NCBI GenBank assembly: GCA_030446945.1
Contig: JAUJMI010000008.1
Coordinates: 1-24,310 of the forward strand
DNA: 24,310 bases
DNA from: Longimicrobium sp.
GTDB lineage: Bacteria > Gemmatimonadota > Gemmatimonadetes > Longimicrobiales > Longimicrobiaceae
Direction of reading: 5' to 3'
Made by a program: the position numbers and the translations under genes. The notes under the pieces were generated by a model. It was not told the DNA's origin. It saw nothing but the letters and a program-made list of their open reading frames with translations, and made no database searches. Position 1 is the stretch's first letter. Every line of letters begins with the position of its first letter. Shown here in pieces: positions 1 through 8,191 of this stretch.

Positions 1-85
1 GCACACGCACAACTATTTGCGCCAACGTGTGTGTAGAGGAGTTTCAAACCTGGGTTCGGAGAAGCAGAGGGTACGCGGGTTAACA

Positions 86-400
86 ATGGTCCGCGAGTAC
101 CGTCACTGGTGGCAAGTTTCCACGAGTGATGACCGCGGGGGCTACTTAGCGCTTGCAAGAATCCGCCTACCGCAGTTGGAGTTCGATGCTTACCTGTATC
201 AAGAGCGTTGGGTTGAGTCGCCCGGAGTGGATGGCGGACTCGGCTCGTCCAGAGAGCTTTGCCCTGCATTCGAGTGTACTGCCGCTGAATACCCGTGCAT
301 GTTTGACCTGCCGAGTGTTAGCTTCGGTCATTCACCACGGCGAAAGCATTGCGCCCGAGCGGCATCTGAATTCGGCGTTCGAGGCGACGCACCAAGATGA
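86..400 (+). CDS. possible small uncharacterised ORF
   Basis: An open frame of about 104 codons starts at ATG 86. I recognise no family. The first half (WWQVSTSDDRGGYLALARI, followed by an acidic and aromatic stretch) reads like a folded protein. The second half is Cys/Arg-rich and looks like out-of-frame translation, so this could be a gene that is intact only at its 5' end. There is no good ribosome binding site; the nearest purine run (AGAGG) is about 13 nt upstream. Base composition is less GC-rich than in the conserved genes further right. Treat it as a possible remnant. Confidence 0.25.
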   Translation: MVREYRHWWQVSTSDDRGGYLALARIRLPQLEFDAYLYQERWVESPGVDGGLGSSRELCPAFECTAAEYPCMFDLPSVSFGHSPRRKHCARAASEFGVRGDAPR

Positions 401-604
401 CGCTCTGTCTTGAGTAGTTCAGTGCGGTCGTCCTCGTTTACAGACAGGGATGGCTCCCATACCGGACAGCCGGTTCGTCTCCGCCTCGTGCTCATCCAGG
501 TAAGCTACGCGTCCGCAGTATGATGCGTGCGCGAACGAATGCGGCATGCATGGTGCGACAGGTTATGAACAACTTCGACGCCGCCTCTCATCTGTGGAGA
601 CCCC
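401..604. other. intergenic stretch, upstream region of the 605 lipoprotein
   Basis: I see no supported gene. The stretch ends with GGAG at about 597-600, five bases before the ATG at 605, which serves as the ribosome binding site of the lipoprotein. I could not define a convincing -35/-10 pair. Confidence 0.4.
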
Positions 605-1012
605 ATGCGCCTGGCCATCGCCGCTTCTGCCCTGGTGCTCGCAGCCGGCTGCAGTCCTGCCGTCCAGTCTGCCATGTTCGTGTCCGATACTCCAGCCCCG
701 CGTCCCACTCAGTCACCCTTGAGGATCTATTCGGAGGCGCGTCCGGAATGCTCGCTCCAGGAGATTGGGACCGTGAGTGGCTACGCGCGTGCGCCGGGAC
801 AGTCGCCCGACGATGTTGCGAACGCGATGCGCGCCCGGGCTCGAAAGATGGGCGGCGACGCGATCGTCGGCTTTGCAACGCAGGAAGTAGTCAGCGGAGG
901 GGTCGCAGTTCCGGCAGGTGCCGGGTCGGTCGCCAGCATCAGCAGCAACACGGTCTACAAGGGAACCGTGGTTCGATTCGACGACCCGTCGTGCAACGGG
1001 CAAGGGCAGTAG
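605..1012 (+). CDS. small lipoprotein, YbjQ/DUF4156-like core
   Basis: The product is a 135-residue secreted lipoprotein of unknown function. Residues 1-16 form a lipoprotein signal peptide (one Arg, a hydrophobic stretch, then LAAGC with the lipidated Cys at 16). The core, about residues 38-90, contains 'ECSLQEIGTVSG' followed by a helix and 'KMGGDAIVGF'. This arrangement resembles small YbjQ/DUF4156-type envelope proteins; the assignment is inference from pattern only. The ATG at 605 has GGAG five bases upstream. A perfect 16-bp hairpin about 100 nt downstream (1112-1153) may end the transcript. There is no operon partner. Confidence 0.7.
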   Translation: MRLAIAASALVLAAGCSPAVQSAMFVSDTPAPRPTQSPLRIYSEARPECSLQEIGTVSGYARAPGQSPDDVANAMRARARKMGGDAIVGFATQEVVSGGVAVPAGAGSVASISSNTVYKGTVVRFDDPSCNGQGQ

Positions 1013-1492
1013 CTTCGACGCCGAACGCGACGCTGAACGCGAGGTGCGGCTGGGCATCTGAGCGGCGCCATACCTTCCCGCAACCGCACGCGCGCTGGCT
1101 CGGCCGTGCGTCAAGGAGAGCGGCCCGAGCAGTAGCACGGGCCGCTCTCCTTGCACAACGGCGCTGCGAAATCGATCGGTTTGGCGCGTTGCACATCTGG
1201 TACGTTTCTGCCGGGAGGACGTGTTCCGGTGCGCATCCACCGGGCGTAAAGATCGTTGCGCGATTCGCTGATGGCACCCAGGCAGTGGCCGGATGCGCGA
1301 CACGCCTGCGGCGGGGGCGCGAACAGGTAACACGATGCGGGGATGGTTCGCGGTTCGTTCGTCGTATGACCACAGGGGATTGAACCGCAGAGGTGCGCCG
1401 TTCAGGCTGGCCCGGGAGGGTGAGCCGTAGACTCCGCCCGACGCAATACGCTCTGCTCCCGCGGCCCCAACTCACCCACCCACGCACTTCCG
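1013..1492. other. 480-bp non-coding stretch between convergent genes
   Basis: The stretch separates the lipoprotein (+) from murB (-), which are transcribed towards each other. Its only clear structure is the long hairpin at 1112-1153. Open frames across 1154-1492 have no start signal or recognisable product and look like chance high-GC frames. Confidence 0.5.
1112..1153. terminator. perfect 16-bp hairpin, probable terminator
   Basis: CAAGGAGAGCGGCCCG (1112-1127) pairs exactly with 1138-1153 around a 10-nt loop. It lies between the convergent 605 lipoprotein and murB genes. There is no run of T after the stem, so Rho-independent termination is not certain, but position and perfect pairing favour a bidirectional terminator. 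Confidence 0.6.
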
Positions 1493-2449
1493 TCAAAACT
1501 CCCCGACCATCCCGATCTCCGTCTTCAGCTCGTATCCCAGCTCGCGCTTGACCGTCGTCTGCGCCAGGTCGATCAGGCGGCGGACGTCGTCGGCGGTGGC
1601 GCCGCCGAGGTTCACCATGATGTTGGCGTGCTTGTGGAAGATCTGCGCGCTCCCCAGCACTTGCCCCTTTAGGCCGCACTGGTCGATCAGGCGCCCCGCG
1701 CCCACCCCCTCGATCTTCTGGAAGACGGAGCCGGCGCTCGGGTACAGCCACAGGTCCGGGTGCCGGTCGTCGCGCCACATCAGGTTCTCGCGGATCACGT
1801 CGCGCAGCACCTCGCGCGGGGTCGGGACCAGGCGGAAGGTGACGTCCAGCACCACGTCCTTGCGGTCGTGCAGGATGCTGTAGTCGTAGCCGAAGTTGAA
1901 GTAGGCGCGGTCCACATTCCGCACGTCCCCCTCCTCCGCGAGAATGGTGGCGCCCTCCACCACCTCCTCGATGAACACGGTGCGCTCCCGCTCCGGCGCC
2001 GGGGAGAGGAAGTGCAGGTTCTGCCAGACCGCCCCGCCCACCGTGCTGGGGATCCCCACGAAGTGATGCAGCCCGCCCAGTCCGCGCGCGACGGTGGCCT
2101 GGATCAGGTCGTGGTACACCTTGGCCCCGCCGCCCGCCTTCACGCGATCGCCAGCGAGAAACTCGACGTGCTCCACCTCGTTCTTGATCACCAGCCCGCG
2201 GAACCCGCCGTCGCCGATCAGGATGTTGGCCCCCATCCCCAAGAGGAAGAAGGGGATCTCCAGCTCGCGCGCGGCGAGCACCGCCCGCGCCAGTTCGTCC
2301 GGGGTCAGGGCGCGGTAGAGCATGTCCGCAGGGCCGCCGATCTTGAACGTCGTGAACGGCCCCAGGAGCGCGTCCCGCTCCAGGCGGTCCGCCCCGAGGC
2401 GGGCTTCCAGTTCGCCCACCGCGGGGCCGAGGGTGTTCGAGTGGGGCAT
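1493..2449 (-). CDS. murB: UDP-N-acetylenolpyruvoylglucosamine reductase (MurB), type II-like
   Basis: MurB is a cytoplasmic FAD enzyme that reduces UDP-GlcNAc-enolpyruvate to UDP-MurNAc with NADPH for peptidoglycan synthesis. I chose the ATG at 2449 (318 aa) because the frame upstream to 2605 is not MurB-like. FAD-binding signatures are 'TTFKIGGPADML' (33-44), 'GMGANILIGDGG' (71-82) and 'VGIPSTVGGAVWQN' (131-144). The proton-donor Ser of the AGS motif is S241, and the C-terminal Glu of 'LKTEI' is E311. Oddity: the usual 'YRDS'-type motif with its active-site Arg reads 'YDYS' (188-191). The gene stands alone, away from any mur/fts cluster, and is divergent from the TPR gene. No strong ribosome binding site is visible. 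Confidence 0.93.
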   Translation of the reverse strand: MPHSNTLGPAVGELEARLGADRLERDALLGPFTTFKIGGPADMLYRALTPDELARAVLAARELEIPFFLLGMGANILIGDGGFRGLVIKNEVEHVEFLAGDRVKAGGGAKVYHDLIQATVARGLGGLHHFVGIPSTVGGAVWQNLHFLSPAPERERTVFIEEVVEGATILAEEGDVRNVDRAYFNFGYDYSILHDRKDVVLDVTFRLVPTPREVLRDVIRENLMWRDDRHPDLWLYPSAGSVFQKIEGVGAGRLIDQCGLKGQVLGSAQIFHKHANIMVNLGGATADDVRRLIDLAQTTVKRELGYELKTEIGMVGEF

Positions 2450-2786
2450 TCGCCGCGTCTGTGTCGGAGTTGGATGGTGGCGTGAGAACGAGGCGGGCGG
2501 GGTTGCAAGGGCGGTGCCCTGCGGAGTGCGCGCGCCGTTTACGCCTCCGTACGTGCACCGGGGGTCGCCCGCAGACCCGCCGCATGCGTTCGTTTGCTTA
2601 AGCAAGACCTGCCTAAATCACCGCACAGGGCGCTGAATGGTGGCCGTCCAGTCCGGCCGGTTCCGCCCGCGCACGCAATCGGCCAGCGTCCGGACCTGTT
2701 CACTCTGTTCAATTGTGCGGGGCTGACTCACTCTATATCGTTTGTTTTACGACGAAGCATGGTTCACAACCGGATGTGAGGATACG
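2450..2786. promoter_or_regulatory. divergent intergenic region murB / TPR gene
   Basis: These 337 bp must hold the promoters of murB (-) and the TPR gene (+). They contain a perfect 12-bp AT-rich palindrome (TTGCTTAAGCAA, 2594-2605) and a repeated CTGTTCA at about 2697-2712. An AT-rich TATATC-like element at about 2732-2737 could be a -10 for the TPR gene. GAGG at 2778-2781 is that gene's ribosome binding site. None of the promoter elements is a strong match. Confidence 0.4.
2594..2605. promoter_or_regulatory. 12-bp perfect palindrome, candidate operator
   Basis: TTGCTTAAGCAA is a perfect palindrome and is markedly AT-rich for its surroundings. It lies between divergent genes, about 145 nt from the murB start. 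Dimeric repressors often bind such sites, but no regulator gene is adjacent, so the role is speculative. Confidence 0.25.
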
Positions 2787-4073
2787 ATGGGGGAAGCCGG
2801 ATCCAAGCGCTCGCGCCGCCCGTCCCGGCGCTGGGTGGTACCGCCGGGGCTGCGCTACATGGACGAGCCCTTCGACGGCTTCGCCGTGGTGGACGAGCTG
2901 CGCAACTCGCTCGGGCTGCTCCTGTGGCAATCCCTTCGCGACGTAGATTTGTGGTCGGCCACGGAGCCGGAGGAGCACCCCCTCCTGTTCGCCGCGGGGG
3001 CGGCCGAGCGGCGCCGCGTCGAGCTGGCATCCGTGCCGGAGGCGCGGGCGGTGCAGTCGCCGCTCCTGGCTATAGCGCGGCTGCTGGAGGGCGGCCCCGC
3101 GCATCCATCCGAGCTGACCGAGACTTGCCTGGCCGTCTCGCGCTGGGCGATCTCTACCGGGTACCGGCGCACGGCGCTGGCCTTTGGCGAAGCGGCCGCG
3201 GTGGTGTCGCCGCACGACGCGGAGGCGGCGTACTGGGTGGGATACCTGTCGCGGCGCGCGGCGGAGTACCGGCGGGCGGAAACCTGGTACCGCCGCACCA
3301 TCGGCCTGGCGCGGAGGAACGACGACTGGAAGTCGTACGGGATGGCGTACTGCGGGTGGGCCAACCTCCTGATCCAGCGCGGCGACTATGCGGGCGCGCG
3401 CGACAAGCTGATGGTGGCGCTGCGCGCGGCACGCCGCCACGGGCTGTGGAACATCAAGCCGCTGGCGCTGCACGACCTGTGCTGCATCGCCATCCGCAAC
3501 GGCAACGCGGAGGAGGTGACGTCTTTCGCGCGCAAGGCGTTCCGCGCGTACGGGCGGCGCCACCCGCGCGTGGTGGCGCTCGCCCACGACGTCGCGTTCT
3601 TCTGGATGCTGCAGGGGTACTTCGCGCCGGCGCTGCGCGTCTTCCGGGCGGTGGCGGCACACGTGGAAGACCGGCCGCACCGCCTGCTGGCGCTCTCCAG
3701 CGTAGCGCGCGCCGCCGGCGGGGTGGGCGACCGCTTCACCTACAACGAGGCGTGGGCGGACACCTGGCAGCTGATCGACTCCAGCGAGGACACCGAAAAG
3801 GTGGCGGAGGCGCTGGTGAACCTGGCCCACGGCGCCGCGGGGATCGGCGACCGCGACCGGGCAAACATCGCGGCGGGGCAGGCGCTGACGGTGGCGCTGC
3901 AGCGCAAGGAGCCGGAGCAGCGCGACGCCGCCGAGTCGATCCTGAACGCGCTGCGCCGCGCCGAGCCCGTGGGCCCGGTGCGGCGCTCCATGTCCACGGC
4001 TCCCGGCGTCGCCGCGGAGGCGCTCTCCAGCGAACTCGCCGAGGTGCTGAGTACGGCGACGCTGGAGGTCTGA
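2787..4073 (+). CDS. TPR-repeat protein, function unknown
   Basis: This 428-residue protein is built of helical pairs. There is no signal peptide, and the N-terminus is basic (KRSRRPSRR), so it is probably cytoplasmic. At least six tetratricopeptide-like units run from about residue 120 to 390, for example 'AAYWVGYLSRRAAEYRRAETWYRRTI', here noted only by its start 'AAYWVGYLSRR', then 'GMAYCGWANLLIQRGDY', 'ALVNLAHGAAGIGDRDRA'. TPR arrays mediate protein-protein contacts; the partner is unknown. The last 40 residues are low complexity. The ATG at 2787 is chosen because GAGG lies five bases upstream. The next gene is convergent, separated by an inverted-repeat element. Confidence 0.8.
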   Translation: MGEAGSKRSRRPSRRWVVPPGLRYMDEPFDGFAVVDELRNSLGLLLWQSLRDVDLWSATEPEEHPLLFAAGAAERRRVELASVPEARAVQSPLLAIARLLEGGPAHPSELTETCLAVSRWAISTGYRRTALAFGEAAAVVSPHDAEAAYWVGYLSRRAAEYRRAETWYRRTIGLARRNDDWKSYGMAYCGWANLLIQRGDYAGARDKLMVALRAARRHGLWNIKPLALHDLCCIAIRNGNAEEVTSFARKAFRAYGRRHPRVVALAHDVAFFWMLQGYFAPALRVFRAVAAHVEDRPHRLLALSSVARAAGGVGDRFTYNEAWADTWQLIDSSEDTEKVAEALVNLAHGAAGIGDRDRANIAAGQALTVALQRKEPEQRDAAESILNALRRAEPVGPVRRSMSTAPGVAAEALSSELAEVLSTATLEV

Positions 4074-4083
4074 AACGACGGGC

Positions 4084-4170
4084 CTCACACAGAGACACAG
4101 AGGACTGCGGAAAGCAAAACAGGAGGGCTTCCTCTGTGTCTTCTCCGTACCCTCTGTGCCTCTGTGCGAG
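4084..4170. repeat. intergenic inverted-repeat element, copy 1 (ACAGAG/CTCTGT type)
   Basis: The left arm (4084-4104) consists of iterated CACAGAG units. It pairs with two successive right arms, CCTCTGTGTCT (4131-4141) and CCTCTGTGCCTCTGTG (4151-4166). The element fills the gap between the convergent TPR gene (+) and the small lipoprotein (-). A related but longer element lies at 21262-21449, also between convergent genes, so this is probably a dispersed family that can act as a bidirectional terminator. Confidence 0.75.
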
Positions 4171-4178
4171 ACGGCCGT

Positions 4179-4376
4179 TCAGACCGTCGTGGTGTCGCTC
4201 GCGGCGCCCTGGGTCGTCCCGTCGTCGGAGGGCGGCGGTGGGGGGGCGATGGTGCCGGAGCCCATCAGCCCGCCGCCGTCGCGGAGCGGATTCGCGGCGG
4301 GCGCGGGGCCGGTCGCGCTCTCGCCGCACGCCGCCAGCACCAGCAACCCGGCCAGGACCCATTGCCTCGTCTTCAT
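4179..4376 (-). CDS. 65-aa lipoprotein
   Basis: This is a very small predicted lipoprotein. MKTRQW and a hydrophobic stretch lead to the lipobox LAAC with Cys 17. The rest is low complexity (a run of five Pro, then Asp/Thr/Ser) with no recognisable domain, so no function is proposed. The start at 4376 is supported by AGGGGAG about 10 nt upstream. It is convergent with the TPR gene across the inverted-repeat element and divergent from the phosphodiesterase gene at 4688. Confidence 0.72.
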   Translation of the reverse strand: MKTRQWVLAGLLVLAACGESATGPAPAANPLRDGGGLMGSGTIAPPPPPSDDGTTQGAASDTTTV

Positions 4377-4687
4377 ATCCGGCGCTCCCCTGTTGAAGGA
4401 TGTCCGGCGCACGGTCGCGCGCCGTCGACCCACCAAGCTATGCAGGTGCGTTTGCTCCGTACACTTTAGCTGATGGCGCATCCGGGGCGGGGTTGCTTCG
4501 CCCGCCGGGTGGCGCATGGCGGAAAAGGCGAGAAGTGGCCGTGTATCGGGTAGCGGAGGCGCACCATTGGGAACGCTTCCGGTTATCCGGCAGCGAACCG
4601 TGGCCGCTTTCACGCCCCCCGGCCGCGGCCCGTTTCTTCCGGCCACCTGTGGAGCGCGTAAGACGCAATCCCCCGCAGCCGAGCACG
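4377..4687. other. 311-bp divergent intergenic region
   Basis: The stretch lies between the 65-aa lipoprotein (-) and the phosphodiesterase gene (+) and should carry both promoters. The AGGGGAG ribosome binding site of the lipoprotein gene is at about 4387-4393. I found no convincing promoter hexamers and no other gene. Confidence 0.35.
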
Positions 4688-5401
4688 ATGATCTTTCCTG
4701 ACCGTCCCCTGGTGCTGGGCCACCGCGGCTCCCCCGCGCGGGCGCCGGAGAACACCCTCCTCGCCTTTCGCCTGGCGCGCGAGGAGGGGGCGGACGGGGT
4801 GGAGCTGGACGTGCAGCCCGCGAGCGACGGCGCACCGGTGGTGATCCACGACGCGACGCTGGACCGCACCACCGACGGCCGAGGCGCGGTGGCGGCGCTG
4901 TCGTGGGCGGAGGTGGCGGCGGCGCGCTCGCGCGGCGAGCCGGTGCCGCGGCTGGAGCAGGCGGCGAGGTGGGCAGCCGAGAGCGGCGCGTGGCTCAACG
5001 TGGAGATCAAGTCGCCGGGGGCCGAGGCGGCGGCGATCGCGGCCGTCGAGGCGGCGGGTGTCCTCGATCGCACCTTCTTTTCGTCCTTTCTGCCGGACGT
5101 AGTGGCGCGCGTGGGGGAGATCGCGCCGCACGCCTCGCGCTTCCTCCTCGCCGAGCGCTGGGACGACGGGGCGCGGGCGACGGCGCGGCGGCTGGGGGTA
5201 CGCGGCGTGTGCCTTCACCACGGCGCCGCCACCCCTGCCGCGCTGGCCGAGCTGCAAGGCACGGGGCTGGACGTGGTGGCGTGGACGGTGGACGATCCGG
5301 GGCGGCTGCGCGAGCTGCTGCGCGCGGGGGTTCGGGCGGTGATCACCAACCATCCGGCGCGGGGGGTGGAGGCGCTTCGCGAGGTGACGCGCGGCATCTA
5401 A
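4688..5401 (+). CDS. glycerophosphodiester phosphodiesterase family protein
   Basis: GDPD enzymes hydrolyse glycerophosphodiesters to glycerol-3-phosphate and an alcohol in a metal-dependent TIM barrel. The 237-residue product has the catalytic signature 'GHRGSPARAPENT' (H12, R13, E21), metal ligands in 'ELDVQ' (E39, D41), the second catalytic His in 'VIHDATLDRTTDG' (H54), and the conserved 'NVEIKSPG' strand. No signal peptide is present, so a cytoplasmic UgpQ-like enzyme is most likely. The ATG at 4688 starts directly at the family's N-terminal strand; no strong ribosome binding site is visible. The next gene begins 83 nt downstream after a GC-rich hairpin. Confidence 0.92.
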   Translation: MIFPDRPLVLGHRGSPARAPENTLLAFRLAREEGADGVELDVQPASDGAPVVIHDATLDRTTDGRGAVAALSWAEVAAARSRGEPVPRLEQAARWAAESGAWLNVEIKSPGAEAAAIAAVEAAGVLDRTFFSSFLPDVVARVGEIAPHASRFLLAERWDDGARATARRLGVRGVCLHHGAATPAALAELQGTGLDVVAWTVDDPGRLRELLRAGVRAVITNHPARGVEALREVTRGI

Positions 5402-5425
5402 GCCGTTCCTGGCGCGGCGCTTGCC

Positions 5426-5450
5426 CCGGCGGGGGTGGCGGCCCCGCCGG
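5426..5450. terminator. 9-bp GC hairpin between phosphodiesterase and barrel genes
   Basis: CCGGCGGGG (5426-5434) pairs exactly with CCCCGCCGG (5442-5450) around a 7-nt loop. No T tract follows. It could be a weak or Rho-assisted terminator, or a structure in the leader of the next gene. In DNA this GC-rich, chance is possible. Confidence 0.3.
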
Positions 5451-5484
5451 ACGGGCGGGGCGCCCGAACCCGTGCACCCGTACC

Positions 5485-7686
5485 ATGACCCTTCTGGCGA
5501 TCGGCGCCGCGCTTCTGATGCAGGTGCCCACGGGGCAGCCGCCCCGCGATACCCTGCGCCTCCCCTCGCCGCGTGACACGGTGCGCTTCGGCGTGCCCGC
5601 CGCGGCGCCGGCGCCCGCCCGCCCGGCGGAAGACTCGCTCGCCTTCGACTCCCCCGCCACGCGCGACCTGGTGGAGCGGGTGCACACGACGGTGGGGATC
5701 GTCCCCGCGGGGCTGGCCGACTACCGGGCGCAGCTCGAGTCCAGCGTCTACCTGTCGCTCCGCGCCGATTCGACGGCGGGCGGCGAGCTTCCGCTGACGG
5801 TGGACGAGTTCGCGGGTGAGCTGCGCTGGAAAAGGGACGGGGGGCTGGAGCAGCGCATCCGCGGACACCGCATCCGCCAGCTCGCGCCGACCCCGTACAC
5901 CATCGGCAGCTGGCTGGACGCCCCGTGGGTGGTGCCGCACCTGTACGGGAGCACGGTGGACGCGCTCCAGCTGTCGCCGAGCGCCAACCGGCGCACCACG
6001 ATGACGCGCGCGGTGCACCCCTTCTCCCTGCGCGGCCCCGAGTTCTACCGCTACACGGCGGAAGACACGGTGCGGGTGCGGACGCAGGAAGGGGTGACGA
6101 CGCTGGTGGCCGTGGCGGTGCGCCCGCGCGCGGAGGCACCGGGCGGCGGGCTGCGCCTGCTGGCCGGCACCTTTTACCTGGACGTGGATCGCGCCGCCAT
6201 CGCCCGCGCGCGCTTCGGCTTCACCGAGCGGCAGGGACGGCTCTCGCTGACGGAGGCAGGGCTCTACTTCGAGCTGGAGAACGCGCTGGTGGGCGGGAGC
6301 TACTGGCTTCCGGTGAGGCAGCGCCGCGAGATCCAGGTGAGCTCGCCCGTGCTGGGCGGGGCCACGGCGCTGCGGCTGGTGACCTCGCTCTCGCGCTTCG
6401 AGCTGAACACCGGGTGGCGCGCGGAGTCGCCGGGATCGCGGCTGGTGCGCGACCTGGCGCGGGGCGAGTCCGCCTTCGCCGGGTGGCGCGACCCCGCGCG
6501 GCGCGGCGAGGACGTGCTGCGCATCGGCGACTTCGCGGACCTGCGCGAGGCGATCCGCCCTCCGAGCCCCGATGCCGGCCCGCTGCGGCTGGGCTTCCGC
6601 GCCGAGCGGAGCAGCCACTTCTTCCGCTTCAACCGGGTGGAGGGGCTCTTCCTGGGCGCCGGCGCGCGCCTGGAGCCGCGCGACCCGTTGCGGCGCGAAT
6701 GGAGCCTGTACGGCACCGGCGGCTTCGCCTTCGCGGAGGGGACGGCGCGCGGCGAGCTCTCCGCCCGCTACCATCCGGTTCCGCGCACGGGGGCGCCGCA
6801 GTACACCGTCTCCGGCACCGGGTACCGGCGGCTGCGCGACACCCGCGTATTCCGCCCCGCCTTCGAGTGGGAGCTGGGCTACTCGCTGGGCGCGGCGTTC
6901 GGCGGCGCCGACCGGCGCGACTACTACGACGCGGCCGGCGGCGAGCTTTTCCTGGCGCGGCGGCGTGGCCCGCTCACGGCACGCATCGGCGCCCGCGGGG
7001 AGCGGCAGGATTCGGTGGCGCGCAACACCGAGAGCGGGCTTCTTTCCGGCGGAAGCTTCGGCCGGGTGGCCGCCTCCGAGCCCGGAACGCACACGGCGCT
7101 CGAAGGGGAGCTGCGCTACGCCCGCGGCGCCGGCGCTTTCGGCATCACCCCGTCTCTGGTGGCTTCGCTCTGGGCCGAGGCCGGAGTGGGCGACTTCACC
7201 ACGCAGCGGCTGACGGCCACGCTTGCCACGCGCCGCCCCGGCCGCTACGTCACCCTCATCGCCCGCGGCGACGCGGGGGTTGTGGCCGGCGAGGCGCCGC
7301 CGCAGTTCCTGATCCGCTTCGGCGGCGGCGAGGGGCTGCGCGGCTACGACGACCGTGAGTTCGCGGGCTCGACCGCCGCGCTGGCGCGGGGGCGTCTCCT
7401 CCTCCACCTCCCCCCATACGGCAACCGGCCTCTGTTCCGCAGCGGCATCTTCCTCTTCCCGCCCCTGCGCCCCGCCCTGGTCCTCTCCGGCGACGCCGGC
7501 TGGTCCGATATCTCCGACGAGGCGCGCCCCTCGCTGATCCGTCTCGGAGGCCGCACCACCGAGGGCACGCGCTACTCGCACGGCATCGGCATCAGCATCT
7601 TCGAGGACGCCGTTTCGGTCGAGCGCGTGTGGCCGGGCGAAGGTGGCGAGGCGAGGTGGTACGCTGGGTTTACGACGTGGTTCTGA
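5485..7686 (+). CDS. large outer-membrane beta-barrel protein (BamA/DUF5686-like C-terminus)
   Basis: The 733-residue product starts with a short hydrophobic segment (MTLLAIGAALLMQ) that could be a signal sequence, though it lacks the usual N-terminal Lys/Arg. Residues about 50-330 are a soluble region containing 'GTFYLDVDRAAIARARFGF' and 'YWLPVRQRREIQ', a pattern recalling Bacteroidota-type DUF5686 proteins. From about residue 370 to the end there are alternating amphipathic strands with aromatic ends, a 'GGGEGLRGYDDREF' motif like the RGY/F loop of the BamA/TamA (Omp85) superfamily, and a C-terminal Phe, as in barrels recognised by BamA. An outer-membrane location is likely; the substrate is unknown. 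No POTRA domain is obvious. No strong ribosome binding site is seen, and ATG 5485 is the only reasonable start. Confidence 0.78.
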   Translation: MTLLAIGAALLMQVPTGQPPRDTLRLPSPRDTVRFGVPAAAPAPARPAEDSLAFDSPATRDLVERVHTTVGIVPAGLADYRAQLESSVYLSLRADSTAGGELPLTVDEFAGELRWKRDGGLEQRIRGHRIRQLAPTPYTIGSWLDAPWVVPHLYGSTVDALQLSPSANRRTTMTRAVHPFSLRGPEFYRYTAEDTVRVRTQEGVTTLVAVAVRPRAEAPGGGLRLLAGTFYLDVDRAAIARARFGFTERQGRLSLTEAGLYFELENALVGGSYWLPVRQRREIQVSSPVLGGATALRLVTSLSRFELNTGWRAESPGSRLVRDLARGESAFAGWRDPARRGEDVLRIGDFADLREAIRPPSPDAGPLRLGFRAERSSHFFRFNRVEGLFLGAGARLEPRDPLRREWSLYGTGGFAFAEGTARGELSARYHPVPRTGAPQYTVSGTGYRRLRDTRVFRPAFEWELGYSLGAAFGGADRRDYYDAAGGELFLARRRGPLTARIGARGERQDSVARNTESGLLSGGSFGRVAASEPGTHTALEGELRYARGAGAFGITPSLVASLWAEAGVGDFTTQRLTATLATRRPGRYVTLIARGDAGVVAGEAPPQFLIRFGGGEGLRGYDDREFAGSTAALARGRLLLHLPPYGNRPLFRSGIFLFPPLRPALVLSGDAGWSDISDEARPSLIRLGGRTTEGTRYSHGIGISIFEDAVSVERVWPGEGGEARWYAGFTTWF

Positions 7687-7734
7687 ACTGCGGGGGAACG
7701 GGGAACGATAACTTCAAACAGAAAGGGGTTAGGC

Positions 7735-8100
7735 TTGGCGCGCATCTCGTCGCATCGGGACCTGGAGGTCTGGCAGATGGCGATGGACCTCGTGGTGGAG
7801 GTCTATCGGTTGTCTGGACGCCTCCCCGGCAGCGAGCGATATCGGCTGACGGCGCAGATCACACGCGCGGCACGTCCGTCCCCGCGCACGTCGCGGAGGG
7901 CAACGCACGTTCGACCCGCCGCGACTACGCGAACTACCTCTCTGTCGCGAAATGCTCGCTAATGGAGACCGAGACGTCCCTCATCCTCGCCGTTCGCCTC
8001 GGGTACATCGACCCGCCTGAGGCCGCTCCCGTGCTCACCCTGATCACGAGGGTGAGCAAGATGCTGACACCCTTGCGCTCCCGCCTCCAACCCACACGTT
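7735..8100 (+). pseudogene. four-helix-bundle protein (S23/TIGR02436 type), frameshifted
   Basis: A TTG start at 7735 with GAAAGGGG upstream begins 'ARISSHRDLEVWQMAMDLV', the typical first helix of the four helix bundle family (related to proteins in 23S rRNA intervening sequences). The frame is right up to 'ITRAA' (ending at 7872). The family's next motif, 'SVPAHVAEGNARS', continues one frame over from 7875, then 'DYANYLSVAKCSLMETET' and 'AVRLGYI' to about 8088. A single missing base in codon 7873-7874 explains this (the family has Val there). Rejoined length is about 118 aa, the family norm. No stop follows the last helix before the cupin gene, so the 3' end may also be altered. Sequencing error is the alternative. 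Confidence 0.8.
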
Positions 8101-8191
8101 CCCCGTCCCCCCGCGGTCCCGACTTTGCACCCGCCCCACGCGTGGCGGCGAGCCGCCTCAGCGTACACACCGAAGACGGAGACCACAAGCA

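Noticed and set aside
939..2585. 548-aa minus-strand open frame across murB
   Set aside because: It overlaps murB in another frame, is Arg/Gly/Pro-rich with no domain, and fits the long shadow frames expected in high-GC DNA.
2733..4088. 451-aa open frame antisense to the TPR gene
   Set aside because: His/Arg-rich composition without motifs; the sense frame has clear TPR units and a ribosome binding site.
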